Notes: generated by a model from the sequence alone, not told the origin. Counted from the first letter of the stretch, positions 52,283-63,509 are shown. The stretch: 64,000 bases of DNA from CAIMUX01 sp964473865 (GCA_964473865.1 CAYYQN010000023.1:7077-71076); one strand, 5' to 3'. A program made the numbers and translations.

Positions 52283-54655
52283 TCAGTTCCCCCCGCCGGA
52301 TCGCGCCGGGGCCGCCACATGGGTGATCGACTCGATGCGCGCGCGCCAGGCGCGGTGCACGGTTCCGGGGTCCGGCTCGCACCAGATGGCGCCCGCCCAG
52401 CGCAGGCAGAAGCGAGGTCTCGGAGCCACATGCCCGATCGCGGCCGCAGCCACGCCGGCCTCGCGCAGGCGTTGGAGCGCGGAGGCGGCCGCCTTGGCCG
52501 ATACTTCGAGGAGAAACCCGGGCGTCTCACTCAGGGCGACTTCGTGCGGCGGCATGTCGGCCGCCGCGGGCACCGCCGAGAGATCGAGGTCGAGACCTCT
52601 CAGACCCACGCCGTCCTCGTCCGCCATCATCTCCCAGGCGGCACGCAGAAGCCCGCCGTCCGCGATGTCGTGCGCCGCCCGCACGGCCCCCGAATCGATC
52701 AGCGCCTGCACGGCCCGGATCTCGCGGGCCTGAGAGGCCAGGTCGATCTCGGGAACCCGGCCGCCCGAGCCGGGCCCGGGAGCGCCCCAGGCCCGGCCCC
52801 GGCGTCCGGTCACGAGGATCGTGCTTCCCGACGCCTTCAGCCGATAGGTGATCGCGGCCGCGTAGTCGTCCAGCACGCCGAAGCAGGCGACGATCGGCGA
52901 GGGTGGAACGGCGCGTCCCGCCGCCGACTGGTTGTAGAACGAGACGTTCCCCGAAACGATCGGCAGCGGCTCGTCGGGATGCTCCGGGCTTCCGATGGCG
53001 CGGCAGGCATCGGCCATCCCCCGCAACGCAGACTCGAAGTCCCCGAGGCAGACCGGGTCTTCCGGCGAACCGAAGTTGAGGCAGTCTGTGAGCGCCCAGG
53101 GGCGCGCCCCGGCGGCGACGCAGTTGCGCACGGACTCCAGCACCGCCAGCGCCCCCCCGGCGTAGGCGTCCAGCGCGCCATAGTGGGGGTTCCCGTCCAG
53201 GGTCACCGCCACTCCCAGTGTCGAACCCGGCACCGGCCGGCAGACGCCGGCATCCGACTCCCCCGGCCGCAGGAACGCCTCGCCCCGGACCTCCTGGTCG
53301 TAGTACCGATAGATCGGCGCGCGCGACGCCGCGCCCCACGAAGAGAGCTGCGCAACCGCCCACGCCGCGCGGTCTTCACCCGGAGCCGGTGGATCGGCCA
53401 CCGGCGCCGCACTCGGACGAGGCGCAGTCTCGCGCACCAGAGCCGGAGGTTGCTCCAGGAGCGTTGTGGGGAGGTCAACCACCATCTCTCCGCCCCAGGA
53501 GCAGCGATAGAACGCCTCCATCGTGACTCGGCCGATGACGACGGCGCCCGCGCCAGGGTAGATCCGACCCAGCTCGTACCGCTCGTTGAAGAAGCCACAG
53601 AATTCCTCGGCACGATTCTCAGGCACCGCCCAGACGAACCGCTCCTGCGTCTCCGCGCAGAGGATCTGGTGGGGCTGCAGCCCCGCCAGACCCGGGGGCA
53701 CGGCGGAGAGGTCGATCGCCGCGCCGAAGCCGCCGGCCATGACGAGCTCCGACGACGCGCCGCCCAGTCCGGCAGCGCCCAGGTCCTTGCATCCCGCCGG
53801 GATCTTCTCGCGCTCCAGCCAGTCGATCGCGTCATGGGTGGCTTCCACCAATACGCGCTTCAAGAACGGGTCGTGGATCTGCACCGCGCCGCGATTTTCG
53901 CCGGCGTCGGCCTCATCGAGGATCACCGAGGCGAACGAGGCACCCCCGAGTCCGGTGTCGTCGGTCGGCTTTCCCACCAACACCAGAACGTAGGGCCGGA
54001 GTCGCGCCTCCGCGGGCACGCGACTGCGGAGGATGCGCCGCACCGGGAGCACGCCGAGAGCGACGACATTCACGAGGCAGTTGTCGTCGAAGCCGGGATG
54101 AAAGACGCAGTCACCGCCGAGGTTGGGCACGCCCAGCGCGTTGCCGTACTCGCTGATCCCCTGGATGACCCCGCGGACGATCGCCTTCACGCGCTCACCG
54201 TTCGGACCCTCGGGATCGCCGAACCGGAGCCCGTCCAGCACGGCCACGACGTCCGCACCCATGCAATAGACATCCCGAACGATCCCGCCGATGCCGGTCG
54301 CAGCCCCTTCCACGGGAATCACCTGCGACGGATGGTTGTGGCTCTCGTGGGCCACGACCAGACCCCACTCCTCGCCGCCGTGCATGCCGAGCGAGACGAT
54401 CCCGGAGTCTTCTCCAGGTCCGAGGATCACGTGCGAGGCCAGCGGCGGCAGGTGGGCTTTCAGGAACCGGCGGCTGCTCTTGTACGAACAGTGCTCGCTG
54501 ACGGCGACGTCGAACAGGAACGCCTCCGCCACGGTCGGGTCCCGGCCGAGGCGACCCGCCAGATCGAGCCACTCCTCCGGAGGCAGGCGCAGCCCGCGAC
54601 TGCCGGCTTCGGCGCGGATCTCCGCGGCGGAACGTCCGAGAATCGAGAGTCTCAT
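52283..54655 (-). CDS. purL: phosphoribosylformylglycinamidine synthase II, small PurL
   Basis: 790 residues from the ATG at 54655, overlapping the purB stop by ATGA. FGAM synthetase of the small type: SEHCSYKSSRRFLK, the HESHNHPSQ catalytic/ATP motif, GGIVRDVYCMGADVVA, GKPTDDTGLGGASFAS and the second half HDIADGGLLRAAWEM. It has no glutaminase or N-terminal PurS domain, so it requires PurQ and PurS. Confidence 0.95.
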   Translation of the reverse strand: MRLSILGRSAAEIRAEAGSRGLRLPPEEWLDLAGRLGRDPTVAEAFLFDVAVSEHCSYKSSRRFLKAHLPPLASHVILGPGEDSGIVSLGMHGGEEWGLVVAHESHNHPSQVIPVEGAATGIGGIVRDVYCMGADVVAVLDGLRFGDPEGPNGERVKAIVRGVIQGISEYGNALGVPNLGGDCVFHPGFDDNCLVNVVALGVLPVRRILRSRVPAEARLRPYVLVLVGKPTDDTGLGGASFASVILDEADAGENRGAVQIHDPFLKRVLVEATHDAIDWLEREKIPAGCKDLGAAGLGGASSELVMAGGFGAAIDLSAVPPGLAGLQPHQILCAETQERFVWAVPENRAEEFCGFFNERYELGRIYPGAGAVVIGRVTMEAFYRCSWGGEMVVDLPTTLLEQPPALVRETAPRPSAAPVADPPAPGEDRAAWAVAQLSSWGAASRAPIYRYYDQEVRGEAFLRPGESDAGVCRPVPGSTLGVAVTLDGNPHYGALDAYAGGALAVLESVRNCVAAGARPWALTDCLNFGSPEDPVCLGDFESALRGMADACRAIGSPEHPDEPLPIVSGNVSFYNQSAAGRAVPPSPIVACFGVLDDYAAAITYRLKASGSTILVTGRRGRAWGAPGPGSGGRVPEIDLASQAREIRAVQALIDSGAVRAAHDIADGGLLRAAWEMMADEDGVGLRGLDLDLSAVPAAADMPPHEVALSETPGFLLEVSAKAAASALQRLREAGVAAAAIGHVAPRPRFCLRWAGAIWCEPDPGTVHRAWRARIESITHVAAPARSGGGN

Positions 54656-55988
54656 CGGGCGGCCGCAGGCGGAGCCGCGGCGCCGCCCTCCTCCCAGACG
54701 ATGGCCAGCGTGCGCGCGAAGAGGTGGTCGAGATTGCGCAGGTAGTGGGCCGGGTCGAAGAGGGAGTCCAACCGCGCCGCGGGCAGGACCCGCGCCACCT
54801 CGGGGCGGGCCGCCAATCGCGCCCGGAACGAGCCGCCCTGCTCCCAGGTCTCCATGGCGCACTCCTGCACCAAGCGGTACGCCTCCTCCCGGTTCCCGAG
54901 GGCGCTGGTCAGTTCCAGGAGCACGCGCTGGGAGTAGACGAGGCCGCCGGTGGCGTCGAGGTTCGCCCGCATCCGTTCCGGGAAGACGCGCAACCCTTCG
55001 ATGACGAAGCGGAACCGGTCGAGCAGGTAGTCGAGCAGGGTCAGCGAGTCGGCGACAGTGACCCGTTCCACCGAGCTGTGGCTGATGTCGCGCTCGTGCC
55101 AGAGGGCGATGTTCTCACAGGCGACGTGGGCGTTGCCGCGCAGCAGACGGGCCAGGCCGGTGATCCGCTCGCACAGGATCGGATTCCGCTTGTGCGGCAT
55201 GGCCGACGAACCCTTCTGTCCGCGGCCGAACGGTTCTTCGGCCTCGCGCACTTCCGTTCGTTGCAGGTGCCGGATCTCGACCGCGAACCGCTCCAGCGAG
55301 GCGCCGAGATTGGCCACCGCCGACAGCAGCGCCGCGTGGCGGTCGCGGGGCACCACCTGGGTGGCGACCGGCTCCGCGCGCAGTCCGAGGCGCCGCAACG
55401 TTTCCTCCTCGAGCGCCGGTTCCAGATGCGCCGCGGTGCCCACCGCGCCGGAGATCTTGCCGAAGGCGCACTCGGAGAACGCCTTGTCCAGCCGCGCATG
55501 CTGCCGGCCCAGCTCCGCGTACCACCCCAGGAGCTTGAAGCCGAAGCTGATCGGCTCCGCGTGCACGCCGTGGGTCCGGCCCACCATCACCGTGTCGCGG
55601 TGCGCCAAGGCCAGCGCGCGCAGGCGCGACCCCACGGCGCGCAGGGTTGTCCGGATCGGCGGCCACGCCCGCTGCAGGATGAGCGCCTGGGCCGTGTCGG
55701 TCAGATCCGAGGAGGTCATGCCCCAGTGGAGCCAGGCTTTCTCGGGGCCGAGGTTCTCCCCCACGGCCGTGAGAAACGCGATGACATCGTGGTGCAGCGT
55801 CGCCTCCAGCTCGTCGACGCGGGCGACCGTGCAGCGGGCGTTTTGCTTCGCGGCGGCGACGCACCCCGCCGGGGCGATCCCGGCCGCTTCCAGCGTCTCC
55901 AGGTGGGCCAGCTCGACCTCGAGCCAGACGGAGAGCCGGTTCTCGTCGGCGAAGAGAGCGGCCATCTGCGGGCGGGTGTAGCGCGGAA

Positions 55989-55992
<4 letters not shown>
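54652..55992 (-). CDS. purB: adenylosuccinate lyase
   Basis: 446 residues from a GTG at 55992 that overlaps the protease stop (GTGA). It catalyses two steps of purine synthesis. The family features are clear: MTSSDLTDTAQALIL, GRTHGVHAEPISFGFK and the signature loop GSSAMPHKRNPILCERI, then the helical C-terminal domain. Same length as other PurBs. Precedes purL in a compact purB-purL-purQ-purS-purF operon. Confidence 0.95.
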
Positions 55993-57341
<1,349 letters not shown>

Positions 57342-57434
57342 GGCGTCCTTGCCCGTCTGTTCCCGGCCACCCGAGGGCGGCCTGCCCGTTGCGCGTGTCC
57401 GCGATATGAAGCAGTCAAGATACCCGCAACCACC

Positions 57435-58250
57435 TCACGTTGCACCCGATTTCCCGGATCCGTCCGCAATCCCGGGCGCCGGCCAGGGCGGGTCGTACCC
57501 CACGTCGGTCAGGTAGAGACCGGCCGCGGGAGCGAGGGGCCCGGCCTGGCCGCGGTCCCGGGTGAGGAGCAGGGCGGAGATCGCTTCGGGCCCCATCTTC
57601 CCGCGACCGATCTCAAGACAGGTCCCGACGACGATCCGTACCATCTGGTAGAGGAAACGGTTGCTCCGGATGACAAACGCCAGCCCTTCCTCCCACTCCT
57701 CCCACCGGGCCTCGTGAATCAGGCACCCGTACGGCCCTTCCGGCTGGGTGGTGAAGGCCGCGCAGTCGAGTTCGCCGCGCAGCGCTTCCACCGCGCGGCG
57801 CATCCGCGTCGCATCGGGCCAGCTCCGCGGCACCCAGACCCGTCCCCGCAGAAACGGGCTCTCTTCCCGGGCGATCAGGTAGCGGTAGCGCCGCCAGACC
57901 GCCGAGAAGCGCGCCGCGAAACGGTCGGGGGCCGCTTCGGCCGCCCGAATCCGGATGGAGCGCGGAAGATGGGCATTGAGCGCGGGGCGCAGACGTGGCT
58001 CGGGCACGCGGGTCGCCACCCGGAAGCTGGCCACCTGGCCCAGCGCGTGCACCCCGGCATCCGTGCGCCCGGCTCCCTGCACGCGAACCAACTGCCCGGT
58101 GATCTCGGTCAGGGCGCGCTCGATCTCCCCCTGCACCGTCGGCAACCCGGGCTGGAACTGCCACCCGTGAAACCCGGAGCCCTCATAGGCGACCTGGAGG
58201 CGATACGTTCGCTCCGGCGGAGCGGAAGGGGCGTCGCCTCCCTGGCTCAA
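57435..58250 (-). CDS. truA: tRNA pseudouridine(38-40) synthase
   Basis: 271 residues if the TTG at 58250 is used, which overlaps the asd stop (TTGA); a downstream start would trim a few residues. TruA signatures: YEGSGFHGWQFQPGLPTVQG, the catalytic Asp region GRTDAGVHALGQVASF, and NRFLYQMVRIVVGTCLEIG. It modifies uridines in tRNA anticodon stems. The position after asd repeats a common gene order. Confidence 0.9.
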   Translation of the reverse strand: MSQGGDAPSAPPERTYRLQVAYEGSGFHGWQFQPGLPTVQGEIERALTEITGQLVRVQGAGRTDAGVHALGQVASFRVATRVPEPRLRPALNAHLPRSIRIRAAEAAPDRFAARFSAVWRRYRYLIAREESPFLRGRVWVPRSWPDATRMRRAVEALRGELDCAAFTTQPEGPYGCLIHEARWEEWEEGLAFVIRSNRFLYQMVRIVVGTCLEIGRGKMGPEAISALLLTRDRGQAGPLAPAAGLYLTDVGYDPPWPAPGIADGSGKSGAT

Positions 58251-59293
58251 GCCTCGCGCTCCCACCACGCCTCGGCGATCTGCACCGCGTTGGTCGCCGC
58301 CCCTTTGCGGAGGTTGTCGGACACGACCCAGAGGTGTAGCCCGCGCGGCTCGCAGCGGTCCTGGCGCACGCGGCCCACCCATACCGCGTCGGTCCCGGCG
58401 GTCAGCAGCGGAGTGGGAAACGGCGGCGTGTCGTTGTCGTGGACCAGGGTGATCCCGGGCGCATCCGCCAGGACCGTCCGAGCCGCGGCCGCGCTCGCCG
58501 GCACAGTCGTCTCGAGGTAGACGGCCTCGGAGTGGCCCACATCGACCGGCACGCGCACGCAAGTGGGATGAACGGAAAGCCCCGGCAGGCCCAGGATCTT
58601 CCGCGTCTCGAGGATCGTCTTCTCCTCCTCGCGCGTGAAGCCGTCATCCAGGAAGACGTCCACCTGGGGAATCACGTTGCCCAGCAGCGGGGCCGGGAAG
58701 GCCGCGGTGCGGGCCCGTCCCTCCGCGCGTTCCTCGGCGAGCGCCTGGATTCCCGTCTGTCCCTTTCCCGATGCGCTTTGGTACGTGGCCAGGACCACGC
58801 GTTCCAGCCCGAACGCGCGCCGAATCGGCTCCAGCGCCACGACCAGCTGGATGGTGGAGCAGTTCGGATTCGCGATGAGCGCGCCATGCGCGCCGCCGTC
58901 CGGCCGTGCCGTGCGACGGGGTGTCAGGGCCGCTGCGTTCACCTCGGGGACCACCAGCGGCACGGCGGGATCCATCCGCCACCGCGAGGAGTTGTCGATT
59001 ACCCCCGCGCCCGCGGCACACGCGCGGGGGGCCCACTCGCCCGATGCGGTTCCTCCGGCGGAGAAAAGGGCCACGTCCACCCCGCGGAAGAGTTCCTCCC
59101 GGACCGCCTGCACGGCCACCTCTCGGCCCCGAAACGCGAACCTGGTGCCGGCCGACCGCGGCGAAGCGAGCAGCACCAGTTCCCGCACCTGGATCGGGGA
59201 GGCCTCCAGGCAAGTGAGCATCGTGCGGCCGACTGCGCCGGTGGCGCCGAAGATCGCCACCCGCCAGGCCCGCCCGTCAACCTGGCTCACCAT
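58247..59293 (-). CDS. asd: aspartate-semialdehyde dehydrogenase
   Basis: 348 residues from the ATG at 59293; an in-frame ATG at 59311 adds six residues. It makes aspartate semialdehyde for Lys/diaminopimelate, Thr and Met. NADP fold VAIFGATGAVGRTMLTCLE, the phosphate loop SAGGTASGEW, the nucleophile Cys in IANPNCSTIQLVVAL, and LATYQSASGKGQTG. The start lies inside the end of the rlmI-like gene (17-base overlap). Confidence 0.94.
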   Translation of the reverse strand: MVSQVDGRAWRVAIFGATGAVGRTMLTCLEASPIQVRELVLLASPRSAGTRFAFRGREVAVQAVREELFRGVDVALFSAGGTASGEWAPRACAAGAGVIDNSSRWRMDPAVPLVVPEVNAAALTPRRTARPDGGAHGALIANPNCSTIQLVVALEPIRRAFGLERVVLATYQSASGKGQTGIQALAEERAEGRARTAAFPAPLLGNVIPQVDVFLDDGFTREEEKTILETRKILGLPGLSVHPTCVRVPVDVGHSEAVYLETTVPASAAAARTVLADAPGITLVHDNDTPPFPTPLLTAGTDAVWVGRVRQDRCEPRGLHLWVVSDNLRKGAATNAVQIAEAWWEREA

Positions 59294-60926
59294 GATCTTC
59301 CCCCGCTCCATCCCGGTGCTGCTTCGCTCTCGGCTTCCTCCGCCCCTTCTTCACCGTCTCTCCGCTCCCCGACTCGGCCGGGCTCCGCCCCCCACCGGTT
59401 CCGCCGGCGTCCGGAAGCCCGGTTCGCCGGGCGTCTCTCCCGGCGCCGACGGGACCTCTCGGCTCCGCCCGCTTGGCGCCCTGTCCGGGGCCGGCAACTC
59501 CTCTCGGCTCTCCCCGCCTGGAGCCGTGTCCGGGGCCGGCAACTCCTCTCGGCTCCGCCCGCCTGGCGCCCTGCCCGGGGCCGGCATGCCCACCCGGCTC
59601 CATTCGCGTCGGCAGCGGCACCCCGGCGCCCTGCCGCTCCGCGGCGCGGACCGGCGGAGTGCCCGGCCGCAGCACCCGGAGGAGCAGACCTTTCAAGTAC
59701 TCCCCCTGCGGATGGTCGAGGTGCACCGGGTGGTCCGGCCCGGGGCCGAGGCGAGAGAGCCACTGCACCGAGGCGCCCGCGTCGCGGGCCGCGCCGAAGA
59801 CGATCTTCTGGAACAGCTCGCCATCCACCTGCTGCGAGCAGCAGAAGCTCCAGATCAGGGCGCCGGGGCGCGCCCGGCAGAGCGACCAGAGGTGCAGGTC
59901 CTTGTAGGCTCGCGCGGCCCGCTCCACGCTCCCCCGCTCGCGCGCGAACGGGGGCGGGTCGAGGATCAGGAGGTCCCAGCTCCGCGCATCGTGCCGGAGG
60001 AACTGGAACACGTCCTCGCCGGACAGCTCGAGCGCGGCGGGATCGAGGCCGTTGCGCTCCCAGTTGGCGCGAGCCAGCTCGCGCGCGGGCGCCGAAGTCT
60101 CGATCTGGAGCACGCGCCGCGCTCCACCCGCGCCGGCGGCCACGCTGAACCCGCCGGTGTAGCCGAAGAGATTCAACACCTCGGCGCCGCGGGCGGCCCG
60201 TCCCACGGCGGCCCGGTTCTCGCGCTGATCGAGATAGAACCCGGTCTTCTGCCCCGTCGCGAGATCAACCAACAGGCGCAGGTCGTTCTCCCGCACTTCG
60301 TGCAGGGCGGTCACCGCCGGCCCGTACAGCGGTTCCACCGCGCCGCTGCCATCCTCCACCGCCTCGCGCCGGGCCCGGTCGCCGCGCTCCAGCACGGAGG
60401 CCGGCCCGAGTACGCTCACGAGCGCCTCCAGCCAGAACGGCCGCAGCCGCGCCATTCCCGCGGTGAGGGTCTGGGTCACTACCACCGAACCGTACCGATC
60501 GGCGATCAAGCCCGGCAGCTCATCTCCTTCCGCGTTGATCGCCCGCCAACAGTTGGTGCGGGACTCATCGATCAGAGAGCGACGCAGAGAGGCCGCTTGC
60601 TCCACCCGTTCCCGGAAGAATCCGAGGTCGATCGCCCGCGGCTCCCAGGCCAGGACCCGGGCAACGATGGCGCTATCCGGATGAATCGTTCCCCGCGCGA
60701 GAAACGTCCCGTCATGCGCGACGACATCGCCAACGGCCCCCGCCTCGGCGCCGGCCAGCGCCTCGGCATCGGCAACCGCCCCGTCGAAGACCCAGGGGTG
60801 GTGCAGCAGCAACGAACGCTCCCGGCCCGGCTTCAGCCGCAGCCGCCAGCAGACCCGGCCCGCCGGGCCCCCCACGGGGGGATCATCCCCGGCCGTGCCC
60901 CCCGTTTCGGGGTGCTTCTCCGTCAC
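59277..60926 (-). CDS. RlmI-like class I rRNA methyltransferase with repeat tail
   Basis: 549 residues from a GTG overlapping the lnt stop (GTGA), with GAGAGGAG upstream. PUA-like N-terminal domain (RLRLKPGRERSLLLHHPWVFDGAV), then a Rossmann methyltransferase: TGQKTGFYLDQRENR, VLNLFGYTGGFSVAAG and the catalytic WDLLILDPPPFA, and the FCCSQQVD strand. This is the RlmI/RlmK-type 23S rRNA m5C enzyme. The last ~120 residues are a basic Gly/Pro/Arg tail with three 15-residue repeats (GPGQGARRAEPRGVA type), absent from the family. Confidence 0.88.
   Translation of the reverse strand: MTEKHPETGGTAGDDPPVGGPAGRVCWRLRLKPGRERSLLLHHPWVFDGAVADAEALAGAEAGAVGDVVAHDGTFLARGTIHPDSAIVARVLAWEPRAIDLGFFRERVEQAASLRRSLIDESRTNCWRAINAEGDELPGLIADRYGSVVVTQTLTAGMARLRPFWLEALVSVLGPASVLERGDRARREAVEDGSGAVEPLYGPAVTALHEVRENDLRLLVDLATGQKTGFYLDQRENRAAVGRAARGAEVLNLFGYTGGFSVAAGAGGARRVLQIETSAPARELARANWERNGLDPAALELSGEDVFQFLRHDARSWDLLILDPPPFARERGSVERAARAYKDLHLWSLCRARPGALIWSFCCSQQVDGELFQKIVFGAARDAGASVQWLSRLGPGPDHPVHLDHPQGEYLKGLLLRVLRPGTPPVRAAERQGAGVPLPTRMEPGGHAGPGQGARRAEPRGVAGPGHGSRRGEPRGVAGPGQGAKRAEPRGPVGAGRDARRTGLPDAGGTGGGRSPAESGSGETVKKGRRKPRAKQHRDGAGEDHGEPG
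59448..59585 (-). repeat. 45-bp tandem repeat, three units, in the rlmI-like gene
   Basis: Units of 45 bases (for instance ggcaactcctctcggctc begins at 59493 and again at 59538) code for GPGQGARRAEPRGVA, GPGHGSRRGEPRGVA and GPGQGAKRAEPRGPV. A basic, RNA-binding-like tail results. Copy number may vary between strains. Confidence 0.65.
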
Positions 60927-62386
60927 CGCTGCTCCTCTCTCGCGGTTCGGCGCCCGCGCGCACGCCACCCGTTCCAGCCCGCCCACGCCAGCATGAGTGC
61001 GCCAACGGCGCGCAACACGTGGCCCAGGGCGGCGCCATGGTGGGTGTAGAATGAGCCGCCCGTCCCCGCGCGCACCCGCGCGATCGGCTGCGCCTCGACG
61101 AAGAGGCCGGTCCGCTGCGTCACGCGCCCCCACGGATCGACGAAGAAGCTGATCCCGGAGTTCGCGCAGCGCGCCAGCGGCGTGCGATTCTCCACCGCAC
61201 GCAGAATCGCCATCTCGGCATGCTGCGTCGGACCGGCGCTCCGGCCAAACCAGAAGTCGTTGGTGATGTTCACCAGATCCCGCGCCCCCCGCCGCACGCG
61301 CTCCCGCGACAGCTCCGGAAAGATCGACTCGAAACAGATGAGAACCGCGAACGGATGCTTGCCGGCGTGAAGGACGGTCTGCTCCTGCCCCGCGCGGAAG
61401 TCCGACTGGCCGAAGTTCAACGCGTTCATCCAGGGAATCTGGCGGGACCAGGGCATCGCCTCGCTGAACGGGACGAGCCGCATCTTGTAGTACCGCTGCC
61501 GCAGCCTCCCGGTCGGATCATACAGCATCGCCGCGTTGTAGGCGTCGAAGTCGCCGCCGCCTTTCAACACCGCATCGAGCGTTCCCACCAGCGTCCAGGC
61601 CTGGGCCTCCGCAACCGACTCGCGTACGCGCTTCGCCAGGTCCGGCTCCCAGAGGATCATCATCGGCGCGGCAGTCTCGGGCCAGATCACCAGCTCGGCC
61701 CCCGCCGCCGCAGCCGCGTGCGTGCGGACCAGCAGATCCTCCACCACGATTCCTTCGTAGCCGTGCTTCCACTTGATCTCCCGGGAGGTGTTCGCCTGCA
61801 GAAGGGCGATGTCGATCGCGTCCCTCATCGGCGCGTACTCGGAGCGCCGCGCCGCACCCACCGTCGTGTCCGCCACCATGCCCGCCGGTGCCGGGGCGGC
61901 GCGAGGAGCGTCGGGCCCGGTGACATCGGTCCCCCCGCGGGTCTCGCCCGCCGCGCCGGGGGTACCGCCGGCCGCACCGCACGAGTAGACCACTTCGCCT
62001 GCTCGCGAAAACGATAGGGGGAAGCCGGAGGACTCGCTTGGCTCAAGTGACGGTAGGACGGCATGCAGGGATTCCGCGGAAAGAGCGTTCTCCAGCGCCG
62101 ACAGGACCGTGTCGATGCGGCAGGCCGAACTGTACTGCCTGACTGGCAGGCCATCGGCGACGTACACCGGGGGATCCGCCGGGTCCGTCCATGGCAGGTT
62201 GCCAAGGCGCTGCACGAGCATCCCAGCCAGCGGGTCCAACACGGGCACATAGATGGCAATCTGGTCGAGTGGGGTTTTGTGCTCAAAGACCTCGCGAGCT
62301 ACCCACTGAACGGCCGCCTCGAGTTCATCCTCGACGGAAGCGTGGAATTCCATGTGCACAGAGCCATCAGTGGCGGTGGACCCGGG
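60923..62386 (-). CDS. lnt: chimeric ORF: AddB-like fragment joined to truncated apolipoprotein N-acyltransferase (Lnt)
   Basis: The frame starts at the scaffold gap (first in-frame ATG 62359, about 478 residues). The Lnt part is residues ~185-478: IALLQANTSREIKWKHGY, the nitrilase Glu in LVIWPETAAPM, Lys region YYKMRLVPFSEAMPW, Cys in ICFESIFPE, then a C-terminal membrane helix. The six or so N-terminal membrane helices normal in Lnt are missing. Instead, residues 1-~125 (ASVEDELEAAVQWVAREVFEHK, VYVADGLPVRQY) belong to an AddB-like nuclease family. An Ala/Gly/Pro linker lies between. Function of the protein as drawn is doubtful; assembly error is likely or possible. Confidence 0.6.
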   Translation of the reverse strand, partial: PGSTATDGSVHMEFHASVEDELEAAVQWVAREVFEHKTPLDQIAIYVPVLDPLAGMLVQRLGNLPWTDPADPPVYVADGLPVRQYSSACRIDTVLSALENALSAESLHAVLPSLEPSESSGFPLSFSRAGEVVYSCGAAGGTPGAAGETRGGTDVTGPDAPRAAPAPAGMVADTTVGAARRSEYAPMRDAIDIALLQANTSREIKWKHGYEGIVVEDLLVRTHAAAAAGAELVIWPETAAPMMILWEPDLAKRVRESVAEAQAWTLVGTLDAVLKGGGDFDAYNAAMLYDPTGRLRQRYYKMRLVPFSEAMPWSRQIPWMNALNFGQSDFRAGQEQTVLHAGKHPFAVLICFESIFPELSRERVRRGARDLVNITNDFWFGRSAGPTQHAEMAILRAVENRTPLARCANSGISFFVDPWGRVTQRTGLFVEAQPIARVRAGTGGSFYTHHGAALGHVLRAVGALMLAWAGWNGWRARGRRTAREEQR

Positions 62387-62396
62387 NNNNNNNNNN
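62387..62396. other. 10-N scaffold gap
   Basis: Ten unknown bases join two contigs inside the AddB-like gene. The true distance is not known, and the reading frame cannot be carried across. Confidence 0.99.
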
Positions 62397-63267
62397 AGGG
62401 CAACGGAAGCGGTCGTCTCATTCGCTCGCCCAAACTGTCGCCACCGAACAGGGCCTCGATTCGGTCGAGCAGACGAAGATACTCTCTTCGCAAGGGCCGC
62501 ATCCGCTGCAGGAGAACCTGTATCCCAGGCAGTGCCGCCAGGAAGCGTAGTTCGGCTTCGGTGGGGTGTACCAGCCAGGCCAGCATCGGACCGGCGGTGG
62601 ACCGGAATTGCGGGTAGGGCGCGGGACCGGCAAGTGCGTGTCCAAGGTACTCCCCTGGCGTGGCGTGGGCACCACCGCTCTCACGATGGTCGGACCGGTC
62701 GCTGAACAGGCGCCGGAGTGCGGACCAGACGATCCCGATGTCGCGGACCCGCTTGCCGCTCATGTCACCCAGCGAGGTGGCCCCCAGCGACGACTCGTCC
62801 AGTCCGGCCGATGCCAGCGAGCTGATCGTGTAGTCGAAGGAGGATGCGTAACCTGCACCCGACCGAAGCTGTTCGAGCTCGAATTACTCGAGCTTGGACT
62901 GCAGGCTGCCGGCATCCCGCATCCAGTCGGGGGGCTTGCTCGGATTGGGCCAACGCGCCAGATCGACCGCCAGGACAGCCTCGACGGCTGCGGCCCCGAT
63001 CTGGCCGGGGCACGCCTGGGCCGGGATGCCGTTGGCGCGGAGCGCCTCGGTGGCAGCCTCCAGCGGCGTGAGCATTCGCCAGCCGGTCAGGACCTGCGGG
63101 GCAGTGCGTCCCGCCGCCCGGCGAAGCCCGTCTCGAGTCAGGTTGTGAGGAACAATGAGCGTCCCACCCGGCAGGAGCTGGCTCGAATAGCTCCCCAGCA
63201 GTTTCAGGATGTCCTCCAGCCCGTCGACAAGGTGGATGCGGCTTTGTTCGGGGTTCGGTGTTGTCAT
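62397..63267 (-). pseudogene. AddB-like / PD-(D/E)XK nuclease-family gene, N-terminal part with in-frame stop
   Basis: Starts at the ATG 63267 (GGAG upstream). The N-terminal 127 residues include LPGGTLIVPHNLTRDGL, RMLTPLEAATEALR and end in DAGSLQSKLE, followed by TAA at 62886-62884. The same frame then continues as FELEQLRSGAGYASSFDYTI and on through SGKRVRDIGIVWSALRRLF to the gap, as expected of one protein. The stretch beyond the gap (62386 down) carries the next family segment. So one gene is split by a nonsense codon, a gap and the Lnt junction. It would have been a helicase-exonuclease-like DNA-end-processing protein. Confidence 0.6.
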
Positions 63268-63342
63268 TGGCTTCTCCTCAGGCGATCGGAACGTGGTGCA
63301 ACCAGTGTGAGGACCTCGAGGCCCATTGTCCACAGCTGCGTA

Positions 63343-63483
63343 CTACGCACGCCTGACAAAACCGATGTAAGCCCCCGGGTACCGCGCCTTGATGGCCGCC
63401 ACGGCGGCGCTCATGCCGGAACAGACCACAACCTCAACGTACTGCTGGCTTCGCCACCTGAAATGGACTTCCCATGCGGTCAT
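63343..63483 (-). CDS. small hypothetical protein, 46 residues
   Basis: Too short for routine ORF calling, but well formed: GAGGAG lies 8-9 bases before the ATG at 63483, and the product (MTAWEVHFRWRSQQYVEVVV start, KARYPGAYIGFVRRA end) shows a two-strand/helix/strand rhythm without GC-shadow bias. I do not recognise it. It lies between the AddB-like gene (75 bases) and the next gene (26 bases) on the same strand, so it is probably co-transcribed with both. Confidence 0.5.
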   Translation of the reverse strand: MTAWEVHFRWRSQQYVEVVVCSGMSAAVAAIKARYPGAYIGFVRRA

Positions 63484-63509
63484 GACGATTTCTCCTCACA
63501 GGGTGACCC

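Noticed and set aside
62884..62886. Recoded TAA as evidence of an alternative genetic code
   Set aside because: All other genes in the window end at TAA, TAG or TGA normally; one in-frame stop next to a gap is better explained by mutation or error.
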